From positions 183,249 to 247,248 of the forward strand of contig CALYLW010001013.1 of the NCBI GenBank assembly GCA_944989445.1: a stretch of DNA of 64,000 nt. Reading direction: 5' to 3'. Made by a program: the position numbers and the translations under genes. The notes under the pieces were generated by a model. That model was not told the origin of the DNA. It saw nothing but the letters and a program-made list of their open reading frames with translations, and did no database searches. The stretch is from Ampullaceana balthica. Its lineage: Eukaryota > Mollusca > Gastropoda > Lymnaeidae. How positions within the stretch are numbered: the stretch's first letter is position 1; each line of letters begins with the position of its first letter. Of this stretch, positions 22,938 to 34,643 are shown one piece after another.

Positions 22938-25465
22938 AATAGTTAACCAGAGAGAGTGAAACAAAGAAAGAGAGTGAAAGAGAGGGGGAAAGCGTGAAAG
23001 AGAAAGAGAGTGAAAGAGAGAGATAGTGTGTGAAAAAAAGAGAGACAGACAATGAGAGAGAGTGAAATAAATAGAAAGAGAATGAAATAGGGGAGTGAAA
23101 TTGAGAGAGAGAGAGTGAAAGAGAGAGAGAAAGAGAGATAGTGAAATAGAGAGAGAGTGAAATATAAAGAGAGAGAGAGAGATAAAGAGAGAGAGGGTGA
23201 ATGAGGGAGAGAGAGTGAAAGAGAGAGAGAGAGATTGAAAAAGAGAGAGAATAAAGAGAAAGAAAATTAAAAAATTGAGAGAGAAAGAGAGAGCGCATGA
23301 GAAACAGAGTGAAAGCGAAAGACAGTGAAAAGAGAGAGAGAGAGAGAGAGAGTTAAAGAGAAATATTTAAAAAGAAAGAGAATGAGAGAGAGAGATAGAG
23401 AGAAAGAGAGAGAGAAAGAGAGGGAGTGAATGAAAGGTAGATAAATTGAAAGAGAAAGAGATTGAAAAAAGAGAGATACAGTGAAAAACACATAGAGTAA
23501 AAAGCAGAGAGAGTGAAAGAGAGAGAGAGTGAAAGAGAGATAGAGTAAAAAGGGAGAGAGAAAGAGAGACAGAAAGAGAGAGAGAAAGAAATAGAGAGAG
23601 AGAAAGAGAGAGAGAGTGAAAGAGAGAGTGTGAAAGAGAAAGATAGTGAAAAAAAATTGGAGATAAAAAGTGAGAGAGATTGAAAGAGAGAGAGACTGAA
23701 TGAGAGAGATAGTGAAAGAGAGATATACTAAAAGAGAGAGAGAGAGCGAAAGAGAGTGAGTGAAAGAGAGACCGGAAGAAAGAGAGTGAGAAAGAGAGAT
23801 ATTGTGAAAGAGAGAGAAATGGAGATAGTGAAAGAGAAAGAGAGAGTGAAAGAGAGATGGTAAGAGAAAGAGGTTGAAGAGAGAGAATGAAAGAGAGAGA
23901 GCATGAGAGAGAGAGAGAAAGAAAGAGAGAGTAAAAGAGAGTTAAATGATAGAGGATGAAAGAGAGAGAGTGAAAGATAGAGAGTGAATGAGAGAGAGAG
24001 AAAGTGTGAAACAGAAAGAGAGTGAAAGAGAGAGAAGGGAGTGTTAAAAAGACAGAGTGAAACAGAGAGAGATAGAGAGAGTGAAAGAGAGTGAGAGCGC
24101 GTGAAAGAGAAAGAGCGTGAAATAGAGAGAGTTTGTGAAAAAAAGAGAGACTGACAATGAGACAGAGAGTGAAATAAAGAGAGAGTGAAATAGGGGCTTG
24201 AAATTGAGAGAGAGAGAGTGAAAGAGAGAGAGAAAGAGAGATAGTGAAATAGAGAGAGATTGAAAGAGAGATGGTGATATAGGGAGAGTGAAAGATAAAG
24301 AGAGAGAGAGAGAGAGAGATATAAAGAGAGAGAATAAAGACAAAAGTAAGTGAAAAAATTGAGAGAGAAAGAGAATGAGAAACAGAGTGAAAGCGAAAGA
24401 CAGTGCAAAGAGAGAGAGAGAGAGAGTTAAAGTGAAATATTTAAAAAGAAAGAAATTTAGAGAGAGAAAGAGAGAGAGAGAAAAAAAAAGAGAGAGAGAG
24501 TGAAAGACACATAGAGTAAAAGGGAGAGAGAGTGAAAGAGAGAGAGAGAGAGTAAAAAGGGAGAGAGAAAGAAAGAGAGAGAGAAAGAGAAAGAAATAGA
24601 GAGAGAGAAAGAGAGAGAGAATGAAAGAGAGAGCGTGAAAGAGAAAGATAGTGAAAAATAAGGGAGAGAAAAAGAGAGAGAGAGATTGAAAGAGAGAGAC
24701 TGAATGAGAGAGATAGTGAAAGAGAGATATACTAAAAGAGAGATAGAGAGAGTGATGAAAGAGTGAGTGAAAGAGAGACAGGAAGAAAGAGAGTGAGAAA
24801 GAGAGATATTGTGAAAGAGAGACAAATGGGGAGAGATAGTGAAAGAGAAAGAGAGAGTGAAAGAGAGATGGTAAGAGAAAGAGTTCGAAGAGAGAGAATG
24901 AAAGAGAGAGAGAGTGAAATAGAGAGAGAGTGTGAAAGAGAAATAGAATGAGAGAGAGAGGGAGAAAGAATAAGAGAGTAAAAGAGAGTAAAAGAGATAG
25001 AGGGTGAAAGAGACAGAGAGAGCGTGAAAGAGAGACAGTGAAAGATAGAAAGTGAATGAGAGAGAGAGAGAGAAAGTATGAAAGAGAGAGAGTGAAAGTT
25101 TGAGAGTGAATGAGAGAGAGAAAGTGGGAAAGAGAAAGAGAGTGAAAGAGTGAGAGAGTGTTTGAAAAAAAGAGAGACAGACAATGAGATAGAGAGTGAA
25201 ATAAAGAGAAAGTGAAATAGGGGAGTGAAATTGAGAGAGAGAGAGTGAAAGAGAGAGAGATAGAGTGAGATAGTGAAATAGAGAGAGAGAGTGAAAGAGA
25301 GATGTTGAAATAGAGAGAGTGAAATATAAAGAGAGAGAGAGAGAGAGAGAGATTGAAAAAGAGAAAGAAAGTGAAAAAAAGTGAGAGAGAAAGAGAGAGA
25401 GATAGATAAAGAGAGTGAAAATGAGAAACAGAGTAAAAGCGAAAGACAGTGAAAAGAGAAGGAGA
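21795..25465 (+). repeat. Polypurine GA tract, left part
   Basis: Almost entirely purine on the plus strand with sparse T and C, built from GAGAGTGAAAGAGAGA-like words of changing length. The Ser/Leu/Phe-rich frames of up to 401 residues on the minus strand are artefacts of CTCTTTC composition. Long mirror-symmetric purine tracts can form triplex DNA (general knowledge). Confidence 0.97.
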
Positions 25466-25472
25466 GAGTTGG

Positions 25473-25557
25473 TTGAGAATACGTATTTTGTAAAATTATT
25501 ATCGCGTTCTAATGATATATCAAATATTTAATAACAACCATTAAATTATACTTATTT
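25473..25557 (+). repeat. Non-purine island duplicated from the right flank
   Basis: An 80-85 bp mixed sequence (TTGAGAATACGTATTTTG and onward) interrupts the purine tract. It reappears at 26965-27047 at the right edge of the tract, offset 1492 bp, with only about two base differences. Confidence 0.93.
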
Positions 25558-25559
25558 AT

Positions 25560-26950
25560 GTGAAAAAAAGAGAGACAGACAATGAGGCAGAGAGTGAAAT
25601 AAAGAGAGAGTGAAATAGGGGAGTGAATTGGGAGAGAGAGAGTGAAAGAGAGAGAGAGAGAAATAGAGATAATGAAATAGAGAGAGAGAGAGAGTGAAAG
25701 AGAGATGGTGAAATAGAGAGAGTGAAATATAAAGAGAGAGATATATAAAGAGAGAGATTGAAAGAGAGAGAGAGAGAGAGAGAGTAAAGAGAAAGAAAGT
25801 GAAAAAAAGTGAGAGAGAACGAGAGATAGATAGATAAAGAGAGAGAGAATGAGAAACAGTGTGAAAGCGAAAGACAGTGAAAAGAGAAGTAGAGAATTAA
25901 AGAGATTTTTTTTAAAGAATGAGAGAGAGAGAAAGAGACAGAAAGAGAGAGAGTGAAAGAGAGAGAGTGAAAGAGAAAGATATTGAAGAGAGAGTGAGAG
26001 AGTGAAAGATTGAGTAAAAAGGGAGAGAGAGAAAGAGAGAGAGAAAGAGAGAGGGAAAGAAATAGAGAGAGAGAAAGAAAGAGAGAGAGTGAAAGAGAGT
26101 GTGATAGAGAAAGATAGTGGTAAATGAGGGAGAGAAAAAGAGAGAGATTGAAAGAGAGAGAGACTGAATGAGAGATAGTGAAATAGAGAGAGAGAGTGAA
26201 AGTGAGATGGTGAAATAGAGAGAGTGAAATATAAAGAGAGAGAGAGAGGGATAAAGAGATTAATTGAAAAAGAGAGAGAACTAAGAGAAAGAAATTGAAA
26301 AAAAAGTGAGAGAGAAAGAGAGATAGATAGATAAAGAGAGAGAGAATGTAAAACAGAGTGAAAGCGAAAGACAGTGAAAAGAGAAAGAGAGTTAGAGAGA
26401 TTTTTTTTTAAAAGAAATAGAATGAGATAGAGAGAGAAATAGACAGAAAGAGAGAGAGTGAAAGAGAGAGAGTGAAAGAGAAAGAGATTGAAGAGAGAGT
26501 GAAAGAGAGAGAGTAAAAAGGGAGAGAGAGAAAGAGAGAGGGAAAGAAATAGAGAGAGAAAGAGAGAGAGAGTGAAAGAGAGAGTGTGAAAGAGAAAGAT
26601 AGTGGTAAATGAGGGAGAGAAAAAGAGAGAGAGCGAAAGAGAGAGAGTGAAAGAGAGAGAGAGACTGGAAGAAAGAGAGAGAGAAAGGGAGATATTGTGA
26701 AAGAGAGAGAGAGCAAAAGGGAGAGAGAGTGAAAGAGAGAGAGAGAGAGTGAAAGAGGGATAGTAAGAGAAAGAGGTCGAAGAGAGAGAATGAAAGAGAG
26801 AGAGTGAAATAGAGAGAGAGAGTGAAATAGAGAGAGAGTGTGAAAGAGAAAGAGAATGCGAGAGAGAGAGTGAAAGAAAGAGAGATATTGTGAAAGAGAG
26901 AGAGAGAGAGAGTCAAAGAGGAGATGGAGATAGAAGTAAAGGGGATAGAG
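25560..26950 (+). repeat. Polypurine GA tract, right part
   Basis: Continuation of the purine tract after the island. Several phrases of the left part recur, for example GAGACAGACAATGAG (25185 and 25570) and GTGAAATAGGGGAGTGAA (25211 and 25610). Confidence 0.97.
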
Positions 26951-27074
26951 CAACATGAAGTAGTTTGAGAATACGTATTTTGTAAAATTATTATCGCGTA
27001 CTAATGATATATCAAATATTTAATAACAACCATTAAATTATATTTATATTAAATAAATTATTGAACTAATGAAT

Positions 27075-27415
27075 TTTTGTTTTCATCTATCAGATTGTAA
27101 GATATGTATGATTGTATGATTGTTACGTTAGTCTTGCTTGTAGATAGTTCTGATGGTGTGTCTTGTCTCTCTCTTTGTAAATGTTATCCTATTGTCAGTG
27201 TTGTCTGTCTATAAGATTGGTCTGATTGTTAAAGTTGTCTTTTTGTCATAGTTGTATGTTTGTTTGTGTTTCCTAAATGTTAGAGATTTCTGATTGTTAG
27301 TATTGTCTGTGTGTAAAAGTTGTCTGTAAATAAGGGTGGTCTGTCTGACTGTAAGAGTTGTCTGATTGTTAAAGTTGTCGATAGTTTGATAGTGCTGTTT
27401 GGTTGTTATTGTTGT
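27075..27415. repeat. TGTCTG-rich degenerate tract
   Basis: Same word set as 9465-10132 and 33640-34135, in the same position immediately upstream of a Unit I copy. Confidence 0.8.
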
Positions 27416-27740
27416 TTTGCCAGAAAATTCTATAATACATTAGACAATATTCGTTCAGCAATTTTTAAATGAATTTGAAACAATTTCCCAAAGTATGAAC
27501 TAACATATATATAAAAGGGAAAGTTTACAAATCAAAAGACTTTCTATTGTTAAATTCGACGTGCAATTAAATTGTATATATCATGAACGTCAGACTAAAC
27601 AGCACAGCTATCGACAAACGAAATATCCTGTTGTAATTCAGACATATTAAGTGGCATGATTTAAATAAAAGAGTACAATATTATTTTATTTGACTTAAGT
27701 TAAATTTCAATCTACACGTTTTTATGACATACTTAAAACG
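27416..27740 (+). repeat. Unit I copy at 27.6 kb, truncated
   Basis: Shares AATTCTATAATACATTAGAC and a decayed block A (GTCAGACTAAACAGCACAGC near 27589). Block B with its hairpins is not found, so this copy is 3'-truncated. Confidence 0.65.
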
Positions 27741-27914
27741 CGTCTTTTAAACTTTTTTTTTCCTTGATAAACAATAAAAAATTACCCTGACGTATAAATT
27801 TCTTTGATGTGTACCATTAAGGTCATTGTATGTTTTTACGAACAACGTTTTGAATGGTTTATATTGACTTTCTTTGACAATAAGTATATGTCACCAATTT
27901 TTAAACTTTTAATC

Positions 27915-27990
27915 TAAAGCGCTGTTTGCTTGCTGTTGTACCGCGCTACATAAGTTCTGAAATAGTAATTATTATAATTAATAAATTACA
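27915..27990 (+). mobile_element. Possible LINE 3' tail
   Basis: TAAAGCGCTGTTTGC followed by GTACCGCGCTACATAAGTTC and an ATTATAATTA run resembles the 3' end of some LINEs with a short A/T repeat tail. No coding part adjoins it. Confidence 0.3.
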
Positions 27991-28101
27991 TAGTTAGCTA
28001 CCTGCTGGTAAGTTGTCGGTCTAAAACGATTTGTTAGAGTTAAAAAACGTAGTACTGGTTGTGTTCTCTTCCTCTTTAACTGAAAAAAACAACATTTTCT
28101 G

Positions 28102-28175
28102 AGGGAACTGCGGTCGTGCCTCATGCGCTTTTGGCTCACGAACAGAGAGTCGTGGGTTCGAATCTACGTGAATTC
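28102..28175 (+). repeat. tRNA-derived SINE head with intact B box
   Basis: GGAACTGCGGTCGTGCC with a GGCTCACG stretch is followed by GGTTCGAATC at 28155-28164, a perfect RNA polymerase III B box. A functional tRNA is unlikely because I cannot close an acceptor stem. Confidence 0.65.
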
Positions 28176-28488
28176 ACCCTTTACATCAACAGCACACATT
28201 AACCAACTTAAAATGTTAGTATATCAAGGCCTAATGTTCATCTGAATTACTTATAACGTAAATCAGTGACGTAGCAGTATGTATTTTACCCGTGTCGTTA
28301 GACAATGGTGTAGCCCTTACCTCCCTTTGCCCGATTCAAACGATTAATTTCTTCTACTAAAATGAAGTCCACAGTAGAAATGACAGAATATATAAATGTA
28401 TAAATAAAAGCTTTAGAACACATGGCATTTACAACGCCTCATATAATATTAACTTACTTTATATAATGTTGTTTATGATATGTAAATT
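28176..28488 (+). repeat. SINE-associated spacer block
   Basis: Homologous to 5090-5430: AACGTAAATCAGTGACGTAG near 28255, GTGTAGCCCTTACC near 28310, ATTTACAACGCCTC near 28430. One copy here of the segment that is tripled at 5088-5240. Confidence 0.7.
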
Positions 28489-28560
28489 AGGGGGCAAGGT
28501 GGTCGAGCGGCATGCGTGCTCAGCTGGCGTACAGAGAGTCATAGGAACAAAGTTTAGAGA
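28489..28560 (+). repeat. tRNA-derived SINE head, second copy
   Basis: AGGGGGCAAGGTGGTCGAGC with GGCATGCGTGCTCAGCTGG, matching the heads at 5431-5598. The B-box region is decayed (CATAGGAACAAAG). Confidence 0.65.
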
Positions 28561-28570
28561 AGTCAGTTAA

Positions 28571-28935
28571 TACAACGGCATAGAAAGCAATAATCCTCTA
28601 TAATACAAGAGCGTAGAAAGCAATAATCCTGTGTAATACAAGAGTGTGGATAGCAATAATTTTGTGTAATACAAGAGTGTGGATAGCAATAATCCTGTGT
28701 AATACAAGAGTGTGGATAGCAATAATCCTGTGTAATACAAGAGTGTGTATAGCAATAATCCTGTGTAATACAAGAGTGTGGATAGCAATAATCCTGTGTA
28801 ATACAAGAGTGTGGAAAGCAATAATCCTGTGTAATACAAGAGTTTGGATAGCAATAATCCTGTGTAATACAAGAGTGTGGATAGCAATAATCCTGTGTAA
28901 TACAAGAGTGTGGATAGCAATAATCCTCTGTAAAG
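28571..28935. repeat. 33-bp minisatellite, about 11 copies
   Basis: Unit GTGGATAGCAATAATCCTGT plus GTAATACAAGAGT. Open in four frames because 33 is a multiple of three. A minus-strand frame enters it from unique sequence at 29042 (see findings). Confidence 0.95.
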
Positions 28936-29214
28936 AACGGTCGTCTGTAATGTCCACGGGTCGCTCCTTCACGTTCTACTTTGACCTCCCCTGTGTTCGT
29001 AAACCCTGCCTTGAACATTGGAATTGGTTGTTGATATTCCATTCAGTAAATACAGAAAACCTCCATCTTGTGAAGTAGTTTGATTTACTTCCGTGTAGGT
29101 TTCTGGCATTGTTTGGAAAATTACCACTCATAAGTTTCTTTGAATTACCTGTCTTCCGAATAAAATTTAGTATATTTTAAAGAAACGAAAGAAGAAATAT
29201 ATACAATTTAAGAA
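28936..29214. other. Unique spacer
   Basis: Mixed-composition sequence between the 33-bp array and Unit II. About 120 bp (28930-29042) is open on the minus strand. Not recognised. Confidence 0.4.
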
Positions 29215-30000
29215 ACATGTTTTATTTTCTACTAAAAATAAAGTACTTAAGTTTAATTTTTATTCACATCAGTGCTGCACCATAAAGCACCGGTAAGGAC
29301 GTATTTAATGTGCCGATATACTTGAGAAAACTTAAATACTGCGATAAATAACAAGATTAGATCTATTATATATTTATATATTAAATCACTTTTAAAAGTA
29401 AATTAAAATGATATACAACTTTGGACTAATAATTGTATTACTTAAAATTTTCAGTGCGTGTAACATAAATTTCGTTAATGAAGTGAACTTTTTAAGATTA
29501 AATAACAATTTTAATGTCTTTATTTTATAATTATTAAAACAATGACACTATTTCATTTTTTTATATAGTTTCTCTAATTGTTTGAAGGAGCTACATTGTG
29601 TTTGTTTAATTTGAATAAGACAAAATTTTATCATATTCAATTGGCATACCACTTGATTTCGCTTCCTACAATAAGGAATACAAAGGTAATTAATTGCTAT
29701 TAGTATATTAGCTTCATATGAGCTTTATAAATATGTTTTAATAATACTAGTCAGAATTGCCTTCGAGCGAAAAACAGCTAATGAATACGTTGTTATAATT
29801 AGAATTGGCAAACAACCAGCCTGCTAACATGGAAGAGAATACAACGCACTATCAAAAAATGATGTAGTATATTCATAGTTAATGAAGAATATACATCACG
29901 TGATATAGTTCTACTTGGCAGAGATGGTAATGTTCATCTGGTCTCCAAAACTCGTCGCTTTTATAATCGGTTGTAATGTCCAATATTATTCTGGCAATCA
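29215..30000 (+). repeat. Unit II copy 3
   Basis: Block A at 29271-29292 (AGTGCTGCACCATAAAGCAC) has stem GTGCT/AGCAC. Block B at 29638-29655 has CAATTGG and CCACTTG with one mismatch, followed by TTCCT/AGGAA, which pairs again although its sequence differs from the other copies. The following 200 bp match 6320-6540. Confidence 0.8.
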
Positions 30001-30177
30001 ATCACATTTTAATTGTTGTTAATTGTTTCATCAATATGGTGTCGATATAAATGATAAAATTGCGACTGAACGACTTTTCTTAATTTTATAGCATTTAACC
30101 AAACTAAGGTCAGAATAATATATTCAGTTTGGTGACGTAGTTTCAACTGACGTGAATCCGATAAATTGGGGAAAATT

Positions 30178-31062
30178 GCCAATACACACAAGATACAATG
30201 ACTTACATGAATACACACACGATACAATGACTTACATGAATACACACAAGATACAATGACTTACATGAATACACACAAGATACAATGACTTACATGAATA
30301 CACACAAGATACAATGACTTACATGAATACACACAAGATACAATGACTTACATGAATACACACAAGATACAATGACTTACATGAATACACACAAGATACA
30401 ATGACTTACATGAATACACACAAGATACAATGACTTACATGAATACACACAAGATACAATGACTTACATGAAATACACACAAGATACAATGACTTACATA
30501 AATACACACAAGATACAATGACTTACATGAATACACACAAGATACAATGACTTACATGAATACACACAAGATACAATGACTTACATGAATACACACAAGA
30601 TACAATGACTTACATGAATACACACAAGATACAATGACTTACATGAATACACACAAGATACAATGACTTACATGAATACACACAAGATACAATGACTTAC
30701 ATAAATACACACAAGATACAATGACTTACATAAATACACACAAGATACAATGACTTACATAAATACACACAAGATACAATGACTTACATAAATACACACA
30801 AGATACAATGACTTACATGAATACACACAAGATACAATGACTTACATGAATACACACAAGATACAATGACTTACATGAATACACACAAGATACAATGACT
30901 TACATGAATACACACAAGATACAATGACTTACATGAATACACACAAGATACAATGACTTACATGAATACACACAAGATACAATGACTTACATGAATACAC
31001 ACAAGATACAATGACTTACATGAATACACACAAGATACAATGACTTACATGAATACACACAA
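30178..31062. repeat. 29-bp minisatellite, about 30 copies
   Basis: Unit ACACACAAGATACAATGACT plus TACATGAAT, with a TACATAAAT variant clustered near 30690-30800. Two diverged copies at 7811-7880 show what the unexpanded sequence looked like. Confidence 0.97.
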
Positions 31063-31895
31063 AATACAATTGTATTATGATCACCATGACAATTGTATTA
31101 TGATCCACATGTCAATTGTATTATGATCACCATGACAATTGTATTATGATCACCATGACAATTGTAAAATGATCACATGACAATTGTATTATGATCACCA
31201 TGACAATTATATTATGATCACATGGCAATTGTATTATGATCACATGACAATTGTATTATGATCACCATGACAATTGTATTATGATCACCATGACAATTGT
31301 ATAATGATCACATGACAATTGTATTATGATCATCATGACAATTGTATTATGATCCACATGTCAATTGTATTATGATCACCATGACAATTGTATTATGATC
31401 ACAATGACAATTGTAAAATGATCACATGACAATTGTATTATGATCACCATGACAATTATATTATGATCACATGGCAATTGTATTATGATCACATGACAAT
31501 TGTATTATGATCATCATGACAATTGTATTATGATCACCATGACAATTGTATAATGATCACATGACAATTGTATTATGATCACCATGACAATTATATTATG
31601 ATCACATGGCAATTGTATTATGATCACATAACAATTGTATTATGATCATCTTGACAATTGTATTATGATTACCATGACAATTGTATTATGATCACCATAA
31701 CAATTTAATTTTGTTCACCATGACAATTGTATTATGATCATCATGACAATTGTTTTATTATCACCATGACAATTGTATTATGATCACCATGACAATTTTA
31801 TTATGATCACCATGACAAATGCATTATGATCACCATGACAATTGTATTATGATCACCATGACAATTGTATTATGATCACAAATGACATTGTATTA
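31063..31895. repeat. 23-bp minisatellite, about 36 copies
   Basis: Unit ACAATTGTATTATGATCACC plus ATG, with 21-22 bp variants lacking one or two bases of CACC. A block of variants around 31090-31330 recurs about 250 bp downstream, indicating block duplication. It abuts the 29-bp array with no spacer. Confidence 0.96.
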
Positions 31896-32346
31896 TGATT
31901 GTCAGGACATCATAGCACGTGTGTTCAAATAAGAAATATCAATGTGTGATTGATTTCATTGTGTGATGTAATTATTTTGTTGAGTCACGCTGTAGGGTGT
32001 ATGCCATTCAATTGAAAAAAAGAAGATTACCGCATGCACACATTATCATTTAGTTTAATGATAATATTACACAATAATAATTGATGAAGTCAGTTCAGCA
32101 GAAATATCAAGACACTGACATTGATCCAGACTTATTAGAAATTTTTACAAAAACATGATATCAGGTATATGTGGAGATATAAACTGGATTTCTTCTAGCA
32201 TGAAGGATGGACAATGAACTAAACGCTGTACAAGAGACTTACACGCTGAAAACAGCACTGAAAATTGTGTATATCTTTATTATCATCGTCGATCAACTGA
32301 AGATGGTGGCGAATTCATTCTCTAAAAGATGCGTAACAATTAAACT
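31896..32346. other. Unique spacer between arrays
   Basis: No recognised element. A 108-residue frame from 32207 runs into the following array and is not supported. Confidence 0.45.
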
Positions 32347-32905
32347 GAAGTCTATAATCATTGTTTTGTGTTGTATTCAACATTACTGTCAAAGACGTCA
32401 CAATGACACTGGAGTCTATAATCATTGTTTTGTGTTGTATTCAACATTACTGTCAAAGAGTAAATATGACACTGAAGTCTATAATCACTGTTTTGTGTTG
32501 TATTCAACATTACTGTCAAAGACGTCACAATGACACTGGAGTCTATAATCATTGTTTTGTGTTGTATTCAACATTACTGTCAAAGACGTCACAATGACAC
32601 TGAAGTCTATAATCATTGTTTTGTGTTGTATTCAACATTACTGTCAAAGACGTCACAATGACACATGAAGTCTATAATCATTGTTTTGTGTTGTATTCAA
32701 CATTACTGTCAAAGACGTCACAATGACACTGACGTCTATAATCATTGTTTTGTGTTGTATTCAACATTACTGTCAAAGACGTCACAATGACACTGAGTCT
32801 ATAATCATTGTTTTGTGTTGTATTCAACATTACTGTCAAAGACGTCACAATGACACTGAAGTCTATAATCATTGTTTTGTGTTGTATTCAACATTACTGT
32901 CAAAG
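32347..32905. repeat. 64-bp minisatellite, about 9 copies
   Basis: Unit contains GTCTATAATCATTGTTTTGT and CAAAGACGTCACAATGACAC. One copy has a GAGTAAATATGACAC variant at 32457. Small indels shift the frame between copies. Confidence 0.95.
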
Positions 32906-33300
32906 ATGTTCTAGACGCATATTAATGTCAAGTATTGCAATTCAGTTAAATCCATTATATACATTTGCAAATATTTCAACAAAGGTAGTGATGTGGATTG
33001 TTTTTGAGTAAGGAATGCATCTGTCCAAAACGATGACATCGAATGATATTACAGGGAACAGTACATTGGTAGCTATGAAGTTGTTTGGATAATTTCCAAT
33101 TCATTAACGTAATCAAACATTTGTTCATTTTACTGTGAAACTGGAATTTGGACTTCGCGTATATTTTACAACGGGAAATGTACAAACGATATCATTTTAA
33201 ACACTTCAAACAACGTTAACTGCGTTTCTTTTCATTGTGCATGTATGATTTGTTCGCAAGAAAGTTATTTTACCAAAATACTGCAGATGGAACGAACAGC
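32906..33300. other. Unique spacer
   Basis: No recognised repeat or coding signal. Confidence 0.45.
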
Positions 33301-33639
33301 CAAAACGTTTCAAAGTTGTAAAATGGGCAAACCAGTTGAAGGTCATCCGAATTTAGATGATACTTAAATTTTAGAAAAAATGATTACCTGCATACATTTT
33401 TAAAGATATATTAAGTTGATATTGTAAATTTATTTTGTGTACAAATATACTTAGATATATACCTGTCATAAAATTCTATTAGTCTTTAATAAAATATCAA
33501 CATCTTTTTTTCTCATTGAGGTCATCACAAGACAATTATTTTTGATCAATATAAAAGTCTAGGTGATAAAGGTTATTTATATATGTTATCAATAATTTGG
33601 TTTCATGTCAGAAACCAAAGGATAAGTTTGTGTATTCTG
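33301..33639 (+). repeat. Conserved linker upstream of the TGTCTG tract, copy 2
   Basis: CCAGTTGAAGGTCATCCGAA at 33332 and ATTGAGGTCATCACAAGAC near 33517 match 7897 and 9357 in the same order. The element X pair and the degenerate repeats of copy 1 are missing here. Confidence 0.7.
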
Positions 33640-34135
33640 ACCAGATTGTTTGTCTGTAAGAGGTGTCTGATGTTATTATTGTCTGTAAGTTTGTAATAGT
33701 TATTTGTCGGTTTCTGTAGTCTGTTAGTGTTGTCTGTATGTTACATTTTCTTATAACAGTTTTGTCTGTTAGTTTGTAAGAGTTATCTGATTGTTAATGT
33801 TGCCTGTCAGATTGTAAGATATAACTGATTGTTAGGGCTGTCTGGCTGTCTGTCTGATGAATTGTGTTGTCTGTCACTTTGTAATTGTTGTCCTATTTTC
33901 ACTGTTGTCTTTCTATAAGATTGGTCTCATTGTTCAGTTTGTCTTTATGTCAGAGGTGTTTGATTGTTTGTGTTTCCTAAAGCTGTCTGTTTGTTAGTGT
34001 TGTGTGTCTACCTGAAAGACTTGTTTGATTTTAAGTGTTATCTCTCAGTTTGTAAGATGTGTATAATTGTTAGTGTTGTCTGTGTGTAAGAGTTTTCTGA
34101 TTCTATTGTTGTCTGTCAATTTGTTATTGTTGTTT
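33640..34135. repeat. TGTCTG-rich degenerate tract
   Basis: Irregular repeats of TGTCTG, TTGTTAGTG and GTTTGTAAGA, ending at TTGTTGTTTTGGCAG directly before Unit I. Confidence 0.85.
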
Positions 34136-34197
34136 TGGCAGTAAATTTCTATAATACATTTGAAAAACCCTTTTAGCATATTTAAATGGAAATAAAA

Positions 34198-34643
34198 TAG
34201 GGCTGCGGAAATTAACGATTAATTTCTCGATTAATTTGTTAAAAATAAATTTTAAAAATATTTTTTTTTCAAGATTAATCGACCCACCACTTATTAATGT
34301 ACTGGAAGTCAAAAAGTAAAATATATCGGCCGATAAATATCAAACTAATTTCCGTACGATTACACGAACATTTTGGTTTTAAAATATTGACTGACGTGCA
34401 TGTTCAAAATGTTGATTAAGGTTATTGTGTCCATTGAGAGAAATCGTTTGCCTATCATGCAATGTTCCCTCAAAGTCTAAGCTTCGTTAGTCCGTGTACA
34501 AAGTCAAACAAAAAACGTTTAATAAATGTTACTTATGACACAATAAATTTCAATTTTTGGCTTTAATCGAAATTAACGAGTAATTAATCGTTTTTATTTT
34601 CAAAAGTTTTCGATTAAATTTAAATTAATCGTTAAAAGCCCTA
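34198..34643. mobile_element. hAT MITE of the TAGGGCTG family, 446 bp
   Basis: Ends TAGGGCTGCGGAAATTAACG and, inverted, TAGGGCTTTTAACGATTAAT. Target duplication aaataaaa at 34190-34197 and aattaaaa at 34644-34651 (7/8). The uninterrupted form of the target is seen at about 58367-58390, which confirms the insertion. Confidence 0.88.
34451..34515. mobile_element. Fragment of the CAATGTTCCC hAT MITE
   Basis: CAATGTTCCCTCAAAGTC followed by CTTCGTTAGTCCGTGTACAA matches one end of the MITEs at 10942 and 45384, here nested in the 34198-34643 element. Only about 65 bp remain. Confidence 0.65.

Noticed and set aside
21754..26956. Many Leu/Ser/Phe-rich reading frames of 60-401 residues on the minus strand
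   Set aside because: They are translations of a CT-only strand, which contains few stop codons. Several frames are open at once and composition is fixed by the repeat.
28102..28175. Functional tRNA gene
   Set aside because: B box is good, but no paired acceptor stem or clear anticodon arm could be drawn; similar decayed heads nearby indicate a SINE.
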